Assembly: GCA_041687495.1 (NCBI GenBank)
Contig: JAWLBR010000056.1
Coordinates: forward strand, 1-20,455
Direction of reading: 5' to 3'
DNA from: JAWLBR01 sp041687495
GTDB lineage: Bacteria > Bacillota > Limnochordia > DTU087 > JAAYGB01
Length of the DNA stretch: 20,455 nucleotides
How positions within the stretch are numbered: the stretch's first letter is position 1; every line of letters begins with the position of its first letter. The notes under the pieces are model-generated. The model did not search any database. It had not been told where the DNA came from and saw nothing but the letters and a program-made list of their open reading frames with translations. A program made the translations under genes and the position numbers. Shown piece after piece: positions 14,968-20,455 of the stretch.

Positions 14968-15774
14968 CTAGATCGTCTCGAGTGACTCTACAATGGAGGC
15001 CGCCAGCAGAGGCCGTTCACCTGGGATGTTTTCTGCTAACCTAGCTGCCATGATCACAACCTCCCAGTTGGCCAGCTGCGCTGCGTCGGCTTTTGTCTCT
15101 CGAAAATAGGCACCCATGAAAGCTTCATGAAACGCCTGCCTCGCTGCCACGAGCTGAGCGGCATCCGGGCCATCACTGGGCACAGCGCCTTTGAGAAGCA
15201 GGAGGCTGGTTCGAGCCACATCGGCCAGAGGATTACCTGCACAAGCATCGGCCCAATCGACAATCACTGGCCCCTTCCCGCTAATCAGGACATTGTCTGG
15301 ATGAAAATCGCCATGACACAGCCGGTTGGCGTCCGGTAGATCAGCCAGCACTCCTTGAAGCTGATCGCGCAGCGATGCCGCTAAGCCGCTGCGCTCGATT
15401 TGCTCCCTAAGCCGGGTCCGCTGGCTCGGCAGAGATTGAGTCTCCTTGCTGTGCATCTGCAGCTGCAGATGAGCCAACTGCTGCGCCATACTCTCTATTA
15501 GCCCAGGATCAGCGGCAATCAGCCGCAGCATCGAAGGGCCACTGACTCGGGAGAAGACTATACCCACTCTGTCCATTTCTTCCACAATCTCTACCGGAGC
15601 AGGACACGGCAATCCTAGGGAGAAAACCTCTTGGCTGGTCCTAAACTCCCGCTCTGCCTGCTGGGCGCTGCTGTTTGGGTCTGCAAACAGCTTTAAGACA
15701 CAATCCTCACCCCAGGCAAAAACCTGTGCGTTCCTCCCTGCGGCAATGCACTTCCCCAATAACCTGTGCGCCAT
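14968..15774 (-). CDS. Aminoglycoside phosphotransferase (APH)-family kinase
   Basis: The 268-residue protein is an APH/choline-kinase-fold enzyme. It has an ATP-binding Lys28 (VLKLF), a Brenner-type catalytic loop CHGDFHPDN (Asp156, Asn161) and the metal-binding VDWADA (Asp173), followed by GNPLADVART. Such kinases phosphorylate hydroxyls of small molecules such as aminoglycosides, homoserine, choline, fructosamine or methylthioribose. Here the substrate is unknown. The ATG at 15774 has GGGGAG 6 bases upstream; the GTG just before it is less well spaced. It follows the DUF1028 gene by only 30 bases, so the two are one operon and a metabolic role linked to amide hydrolysis seems more likely than antibiotic resistance. 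Confidence 0.85.
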   Translation of the reverse strand: MAHRLLGKCIAAGRNAQVFAWGEDCVLKLFADPNSSAQQAEREFRTSQEVFSLGLPCPAPVEIVEEMDRVGIVFSRVSGPSMLRLIAADPGLIESMAQQLAHLQLQMHSKETQSLPSQRTRLREQIERSGLAASLRDQLQGVLADLPDANRLCHGDFHPDNVLISGKGPVIVDWADACAGNPLADVARTSLLLLKGAVPSDGPDAAQLVAARQAFHEAFMGAYFRETKADAAQLANWEVVIMAARLAENIPGERPLLAASIVESLETI

Positions 15775-15804
15775 CACTGTCTCCCCCCTCGAATTAAGCC
15801 TGTG

Positions 15805-16698
15805 TCATTGACCTGCCTTCTTGCGCATGAAATCCAGAACAGCCCCATCAATAAAATCTCCCTCTGGCATCCGTTCATCGAAATTCTGCGTCAGGCAAAA
15901 ACTCTTGAGGGCCTCCTTGGTCTGCGTGTCAAACGTTCCGGAGAGCGGGCCCTCCAAAAGCCCCAGCTTGGCCAGATGCTTCTGGATCTCAACCGCCACT
16001 TCAACGTCTATGGCGATGATGTTCTCAGCATCGGTCTTCCTAAAGTAAAGGTCAAATAAGTCCATCAGCCGCATCAGTTCCTTGATCGGTTCTGGATGGT
16101 CATCGACCCGCAGGTCCAGATAACGATCGTTAAACCCACCGTAGCCGCCTTGGTCCTTAACGATGAGGATAGCAGCCGACTGCCTTCCCCGACTATCGCC
16201 GCCCGCTGCTTGGCCGGCATCTAAAGCTGCCACCAAACGCCGAGCCAGTTCCCCTTGACTGTGTTCGAAGGTCTCAGCCATAGCATCAACGGTTTCTTGA
16301 CTGACAAGAATATTGCCCTGACAGGCGTAGTTAGCGCCGGTCCGCCCCCCAGCCCAGTCAAAGCACTCACTGCCTGTGAAACTAGCCGAATTACCCCTGG
16401 CGTCAACGATACCAACCTGTCTTAGATTTCTGCCCTCATCCTTGTCAGTAAGGGCTGACAGCACTTCGTCCACTGACTTTCCCGCCTCCAATAAGGCCAG
16501 TCCTTCTGGACCATAGCTGGTGTTGGCCCATGACTGGGTGGCGATCGCCCCTACCTTAGCTTTGGCAAAGGGAACCACAGCTCCCACAGCGAGAAACTTC
16601 GATTGTACCGCGACCCCCAGTTCACCAGTCTCGGGATCAGAGCCGACAATGGAAAACGTTGCGACCAGGTCCGATTTCTCCGGTCTACCCTTCCACAT
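15805..16698 (-). CDS. DUF1028 Ntn-hydrolase-like protein with C-terminal peptidoglycan-binding-like domain
   Basis: The 297-residue protein is a clear DUF1028 member. Visible motifs are VATFSIVGSDPETGELGVAVQ (13-32), the Thr14 candidate nucleophile region, ATQSWAN, RQVGIVDARGN, WAGGRTGANYACQGNIL, AGGDSRGRQSAAILIV and LRVDDHPEPI. The fold belongs to Ntn-type hydrolases, so amide-bond cleavage is likely, but no reaction is firmly established for the family. From about residue 225 a helical segment (VAVEIQKHLAKLGLLEGPLS, FDTQTKEALKSF) resembles a peptidoglycan-binding-like domain often fused to DUF1028. No signal peptide is present. AGGAGG lies 6-7 bases before the ATG; a seven-codon extension exists upstream but would include that ribosome site. 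It lies between the creatininase-family and kinase genes in one operon. Confidence 0.9.
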   Translation of the reverse strand: MWKGRPEKSDLVATFSIVGSDPETGELGVAVQSKFLAVGAVVPFAKAKVGAIATQSWANTSYGPEGLALLEAGKSVDEVLSALTDKDEGRNLRQVGIVDARGNSASFTGSECFDWAGGRTGANYACQGNILVSQETVDAMAETFEHSQGELARRLVAALDAGQAAGGDSRGRQSAAILIVKDQGGYGGFNDRYLDLRVDDHPEPIKELMRLMDLFDLYFRKTDAENIIAIDVEVAVEIQKHLAKLGLLEGPLSGTFDTQTKEALKSFCLTQNFDERMPEGDFIDGAVLDFMRKKAGQ

Positions 16699-16749
16699 AG
16701 TTAACCTCCTCAGACTCAAATGATGGGAATCTCGTGCAGAGAAGCTCAG

Positions 16750-17586
16750 TTAGCGGTCTTCGCCGATATCTTTTTCAGATCGCCATAGGCCCTCCAATAG
16801 ACTGCACCCATGGGCACGATAGATCTGCGGATGGCGCAGACGATGCTGGACTTCGGCGACGGCAACGCTGGCGGCAGCCTCCAATGTACGCTGTCCAAAC
16901 TCTGCCGTGGCATCCTGTGGCGCCAATCGCCCACCGGCGCCGATTAACCGGTCTCCCTTAGGAGGAAGCAGATCAAGATCAACGGTGTCGGGATGCAGAG
17001 CCATTACATGGGAAGTCTCCCAACCGCCGGCGTGGTCACCAGCGCAGTCGAACTGGTCCTGGACAAGCAAATAGTCTACAAAAGCCCATGCGAGCATCCC
17101 ACGGCGCCGGCTGTACTCCCTCTGGTTGAACTGGCACACCGCCGCCCGGGCGTGGTCTATGAGCGGATAGTGTCCGGCCACCAAGACCGCCAGTTCAAAT
17201 CCTAAGGACTCGGCCTCGGCCAGAATATGCAGTAAGAGTTTGTGGTAGTTCACAGCCTGTTCAGTGGCAGAAAACGGCTGCCTGTCGCGACCAAAGTTTT
17301 CCGGTGGCAACTCCATAGCTTGCGCAATGTCTTGCCGATCGTCAGAGTTGGCTTCCATCAGGCCTTCCGAGCGGCTGTCTCCGTAGTACAGCGGTGGAAA
17401 AACCAGTCCGCCACCCATCTGGGCGCACATTACGGCCAAGCCCTCTGCTTGCAGTGTATCTGCCCCCGTTGGATTGTGAACTCCATGCCACTCCAAATTG
17501 CCGATGGGTATGTATACAACTGGGCATGCCTTACGGCGTTCCACGATCTGAGAAGGCCGCAACATATGATAACGCACTTCAGTCAT
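16750..17586 (-). CDS. Creatininase-family amidohydrolase
   Basis: The 278-residue protein matches the creatininase/FAPy deformylase family of metal-dependent amidohydrolases. Metal ligands visible are Glu32 and His34 (GNLEWHG), Asp43 (PTGADT), His139 (VAGHYPL) and Glu190 (GWETS, within GDHAGGWETS). The usual NGHGGN motif is replaced by AGHYPL, so it belongs to a divergent subgroup. Family members open cyclic amides or hydrolyse formamides (creatinine, FAPy, pre-mycofactocin peptides). No mycofactocin genes are present here. The ATG at 17586 has GGGGG about 10 bases upstream; a TTG two codons earlier is an alternative. It is the first gene of the minus-strand operon, with 51 bases to DUF1028. 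Confidence 0.88.
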   Translation of the reverse strand: MTEVRYHMLRPSQIVERRKACPVVYIPIGNLEWHGVHNPTGADTLQAEGLAVMCAQMGGGLVFPPLYYGDSRSEGLMEANSDDRQDIAQAMELPPENFGRDRQPFSATEQAVNYHKLLLHILAEAESLGFELAVLVAGHYPLIDHARAAVCQFNQREYSRRRGMLAWAFVDYLLVQDQFDCAGDHAGGWETSHVMALHPDTVDLDLLPPKGDRLIGAGGRLAPQDATAEFGQRTLEAAASVAVAEVQHRLRHPQIYRAHGCSLLEGLWRSEKDIGEDR

Positions 17587-17834
17587 TGTCAAATGTCCCC
17601 CTAACTAGCTAACCCCTCTTCGGCGGCCATATTGCCATGCCGAGGTAATGGCGCTTCCAACTGTATCAGCTTTCCTTGGCTAGATTCTCCATTTTCTCAA
17701 GCATCCCTCCACCGCTTGTGCACACCATATGTACTGTCCGGCGATAAAGGGAACCCATATCCTAGGGCCAATTATCGATAGTGAATGCGGCAAGCTGATG
17801 CGCATCTAGTACGAACCGCAGGGAGGAGATTTGA

Positions 17835-18959
17835 TTGGATATATGGAGTTTCGGATCACCAGAGGACCCAAGTGAGCTCGAAGCCTTGCAGGCTGCAGGC
17901 GTAACCACAGTCGTAACCACTAGTGCTGCTCCTGTGGCGGAGCAGATGGGCTTTGCTACATACAGCATGGTTCACACCTTCCCCGCTACGAACTCTGAAG
18001 GCGATCTGGCACAGGACGTCTGGGGTCGCCCTGTGAAGTGGTTTAGTTCGGCCTGTCCGAACTCACCGGCCAGCCGCAGCTTGTTTTTCGCTGACCTAAC
18101 AGAGAGGTTGCAGCAACCGGTGGATGGGATCTTTCTTGACGGGGTCCGCTTTTCGTCCTTTGCCTCATCGGACTTGCCAAGCAGTTTCTTTTCATGCTTT
18201 TGTCCTCGGTGCTGTCAGGATATGACCGCACAGGGATATGATCTGGCGGCTATCAAGCGTGACGTAAGCTCCATGGCCAGGGTTCTGCTGCACGGGCCCA
18301 AGACGGAGACTGCGCAGCTGCTTAAGGCCATCGCCTCTCCCAGCGGCTCCGCCGCCTTGACCAGCAAGTACCCCGGCCTTCCGCAATGGCTCTCATACAA
18401 GGCCCGTTGCATTGAGCAGTTTGCGTCGGCAGTTTGGCAGTTTCTCAAAGATTCCGGCTCGCGGGCAGAGCTGGCGGGATTTCTCTTTGAGCCTGCCCTT
18501 GCCTACCTGGTCGGACAAGACTATTACCTGCTGAGTGAACACCTAAGCACTATCTCCCCCATGATTTACCGCAACTATCCATCGACGCCAGGTCCCGCGG
18601 CCATCAATCAGGAGGTACTCGCCGTCGCTTCGTTTGTGGCCAGTGGGAGCGGACTGAGGGTGAGCAACTGCATCGAGGCAGTCGCACGTGCCTTGGGCCT
18701 GCCTTTTGCCAACGGGCAGGCGGAGCTGTCATTGACACCACAAGGGGTAGTAGATGAGGCTTTGGCCGCCCGAGCCCTGGTAAGAACAGGTACCCACATT
18801 GCCCCGATCATCTGGGCTGGCGATCCAGCTTTGGCACAGACGCTAGAACTCTTGGCTGACCATGACGTTACAACGTGTATCTTGTTCACCTACAGTGCCG
18901 GCATGGCGACTCACGGGGATACGCTCCTGCCTATACTCAGCGCCGCGTCCACATCTTGA
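17835..18959 (+). CDS. Uncharacterised protein with glycosidase-like barrel signature
   Basis: I do not recognise a named family. The 374-residue protein has alternating strand-helix patterns suggesting a TIM-like barrel. The segment VDGIFLDGVRFSSFA (96-110) and then a cysteine cluster CFCPRC (121-126) resembles hypothetical glycoside-hydrolase-like proteins, where an Asp and Arg after a beta-strand (Asp102, Arg105) lie in the pocket. Later segments such as GFLFEPALAYLVGQDYY and SPMIYRNYP also fit barrel strands of such proteins. There is no signal peptide. The start is TTG, supported by GGAGGAG at 8-base spacing and by the lack of a better codon. It is divergent from the creatininase operon (248 bases apart) and could be co-regulated. 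It ends before a double hairpin. Confidence 0.75.
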   Translation: MDIWSFGSPEDPSELEALQAAGVTTVVTTSAAPVAEQMGFATYSMVHTFPATNSEGDLAQDVWGRPVKWFSSACPNSPASRSLFFADLTERLQQPVDGIFLDGVRFSSFASSDLPSSFFSCFCPRCCQDMTAQGYDLAAIKRDVSSMARVLLHGPKTETAQLLKAIASPSGSAALTSKYPGLPQWLSYKARCIEQFASAVWQFLKDSGSRAELAGFLFEPALAYLVGQDYYLLSEHLSTISPMIYRNYPSTPGPAAINQEVLAVASFVASGSGLRVSNCIEAVARALGLPFANGQAELSLTPQGVVDEALAARALVRTGTHIAPIIWAGDPALAQTLELLADHDVTTCILFTYSAGMATHGDTLLPILSAASTS

Positions 18960-18960
18960 C

Positions 18961-19048
18961 CCAAGATAGCAAGCAGGGACATATTATCTTGGTTCACTCG
19001 TATATTACTGGGAAGGCGAGAGTTTGAGTCTTCGGCCTTCCCTTTTTT
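18961..19048 (+). terminator. Tandem hairpins with T-run after the glycosidase-like gene
   Basis: A first inverted repeat CCAAGATA/TATCTTGG (18961-18968, 18985-18992) is followed by GGGAAGGC (19010-19017) pairing with GCCTTCCC (19035-19042) and then six T residues (19043-19048). The second is a good Rho-independent terminator for the upstream gene. Confidence 0.8.
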
Positions 19049-19202
19049 GGCCTGCAGCGAAAGGAATTTTAGTACCGTTTTCCAATATATTCTATATACA
19101 CCAGCAGCCACTTCATATCTATCACAAACAAGGGCCGTCAATCTATCAAAATTGGAGGGAGGCGCGCCCCTTATACTGACAGGGAGTTTGCGCCGCAACC
19201 GG

Positions 19203-20345
19203 ATGCGAAAGAGTCATGACCAATCTCATTGGTTGCTTTGCACCGCAGTGCTTACCGTGCTAGTGCTAACATTCCCCAGCATAGTCAGCGCCCGTCCCCG
19301 GTGGGTAACAGCCGAAGGAGTCGGATCGATCATCGGCGGTGACATTGGCAGAGCCAGAGACGAGGCCCTGCGGGACGCCCGGCGTCGAGCGGTTGAAGAA
19401 GCAGTGGGAGCGTTCGTAGAGTCGGAAACTGTGATGGAAAACATGGAGGTAATAGCAGACACCATCTTCAGCAAAGCCGAAGGGTATGTCACCGACGAGC
19501 ATATCCAGTCGGAATGGCAGGAAGATGGGCTGTACTGGGTACGAATCGAGGCGCTGGTGGATTCCCTTTCTCTCGAAAACGACCTTGCCTTTCTCATCCA
19601 CAGAGCCAACAATCCTCAAGTCCTCATCGCCATCGACGAAACAAACATCGATCACCCGTCTCCGTTTTCCCTACTAGAATCCCAGATGCGGCAGCTGTTT
19701 GTTAAGAAGGGCTTCCACGTTATTGACCTAGAGCAGGCCGAACGCAACCAACTGCGGCAGTTGGCCAAAGGTGCATTGCTCGCCACAGATTTCTCCTCTG
19801 CGGTGACAATCGCCCACAAGCATCATGCTGACGTCCTGATCTTAGGGACAGTGTACACCCAATTGAAGTCCCAAACTTACTTGAAGGGAGGAATGTCTGC
19901 ATACGTTGTCGAGGCATTGGCCGACATCCGGGCGGTCAACGCCCAAACCTCCCAAGTCGTGGCCTCGACCAGCGCCAGCGATCAAGCCTATGCCGCCAGT
20001 GCCCAAGCCGCCGGGAGCAAAGCCTTGGCCCAGATGGCTGCAGAGGTGGTTGAGAGCTTGAACAATGGCGTCCTACGGTCAGAGCCCACGGCCCGGACCA
20101 TCCAGGTCACAGTAAACGGAGTTGAGAGCTTCAGCCAAGAGCGCCGTATCCAAGAAGACCTGAGCCTTGTGCGGGGAGTGGAAGGTGTCTATCGCCGTCT
20201 GTGGGAGAACCAGGTAGCCCAATACGACGTCAAGACGACCCTGAGTGTTGACGATATCGCTTTTCGCTTGGAGCAATCCGCCCACGTGCCACTCCGGATT
20301 ACCGGTATCAACCTCAATGAGATTATGGTTCGAGTCGCTGACTGA
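19203..20345 (+). CDS. FlgT-N/LPP20-like secreted protein
   Basis: The 380-residue protein begins with a signal peptide (MRKSHDQS, then a hydrophobic stretch ending VSA at residue 30). An N-terminal FlgT/LPP20-like domain follows (about 34-130) with WVTAEGVGSIIGGD, ARDEALRDARRRAVEEAVG, a Val-Glu-Ser-Glu-Thr-Val segment and YWVRIEALVD. The middle part (about 139-280) has PQVLIAIDETNI, an LLESQMRQLFVKKGFHVID segment and ADVLILGTVYTQ, recalling FlgT-M/CsgG-like folds. A repeat-like C-terminal domain ends the protein. FlgT is known from Vibrio flagellar basal bodies; distant relatives with no flagellar link occur widely, so the role is open. The ATG start is chosen for the signal peptide; its ribosome site is poor (AGGGAG is 16 bases away), and a TTG six codons upstream is an alternative. 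The next gene follows by 50 bases. Confidence 0.75.
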   Translation: MRKSHDQSHWLLCTAVLTVLVLTFPSIVSARPRWVTAEGVGSIIGGDIGRARDEALRDARRRAVEEAVGAFVESETVMENMEVIADTIFSKAEGYVTDEHIQSEWQEDGLYWVRIEALVDSLSLENDLAFLIHRANNPQVLIAIDETNIDHPSPFSLLESQMRQLFVKKGFHVIDLEQAERNQLRQLAKGALLATDFSSAVTIAHKHHADVLILGTVYTQLKSQTYLKGGMSAYVVEALADIRAVNAQTSQVVASTSASDQAYAASAQAAGSKALAQMAAEVVESLNNGVLRSEPTARTIQVTVNGVESFSQERRIQEDLSLVRGVEGVYRRLWENQVAQYDVKTTLSVDDIAFRLEQSAHVPLRITGINLNEIMVRVAD

Positions 20346-20395
20346 AACATCCGTTGTCGAACTGCGGGCAATTTCTGGAAGGAGAATTGGGGATA

Positions 20396-20455
20396 GTGAT
20401 CAAGAAGAGAACAAAGTGGATAGCCTTATTGCTGGCGCTGGCAGCAGCGCTAACT
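20396..20455 (+). CDS. Start of an exported protein, cut by the window edge
   Basis: A GTG at 20396, preceded by GGAAGGAG, opens a frame of 20 codons to the right edge with no stop. It begins Met-Ile-Lys-Lys-Arg-Thr-Lys-Trp and continues into a Leu/Ala-rich hydrophobic stretch, which is typical of a signal peptide. It probably forms an operon with the FlgT-like gene 50 bases upstream. The function cannot be judged. Confidence 0.6.
   Translation, partial: MIKKRTKWIALLLALAAALT

Noticed and set aside
1..20455. Search for CRISPR arrays, tRNA/rRNA genes, insertion sequences and att sites
   Set aside because: No regularly spaced repeats, tRNA-like cloverleaf ends, transposase motifs or terminal inverted repeats were seen by eye; the long inverted repeats are all placed as terminators.

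Overview
The window looks like chromosomal DNA of an uncultured, endospore-forming member of the Bacillota. The evidence is two CotF-type spore coat proteins in tandem, a cytosolic protein with three LysM domains and an M14 peptidase (the arrangement known from sporulation-associated gamma-D-glutamyl-diaminopimelate endopeptidases), strong AGGAGG-type ribosome binding sites, frequent GTG/TTG starts and many intrinsic terminators. Base composition is moderately GC-rich. A FlgT-like exported protein at the right edge is more typical of diderms, so a diderm or early-branching Bacillota lineage is possible; I cannot assign a genus. There are no rRNA or tRNA genes, CRISPR arrays or recognisable transposons.

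Left part (1-4700): a terminator-bounded LysM3-M14 peptidase gene (minus), a D-2-hydroxyacid dehydrogenase (minus) and, divergent from it, a ManD/RspA-type enolase-superfamily sugar-acid dehydratase (plus). A decayed PhzF-family gene follows. Middle-left (4800-6600): a spore coat pair with its own terminator and a secreted DUF4163/DUF3298 protein. Centre (6600-11000): a glycerol-dehydrogenase-like enzyme and a sulfatase on the minus strand, then a second sulfatase of another subfamily reading divergently, with a perfect 14-bp palindrome over its probable promoter. Then come a bacteriohemerythrin (minus) and a dihydrodipicolinate-synthase-family lyase (plus) that lacks the arginine expected of true DapA.

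Right part (12600-17600): a minus-strand run in the order creatininase-family amidohydrolase, DUF1028 Ntn-type hydrolase, APH-family kinase, carboxyltransferase (pyruvate carboxylase B / oxaloacetate decarboxylase alpha type, without a biotin domain) and GNAT acetyltransferase. It ends at a strong bidirectional terminator. Divergent from it is an unfamiliar protein with a barrel-like, glycosidase-like signature. The last complete gene encodes a FlgT-like secreted protein, followed by the first 20 codons of another exported protein.

Taken together, the dehydratase, aldolase-family lyase, two oxidoreductases and two sulfatases suggest catabolism of sugar acids and sulfated carbohydrates. They lie in several transcription units and no transporter or kinase is present, so this link is an inference. 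The creatininase/DUF1028/kinase operon is the most compact set of genes without an obvious known pathway.
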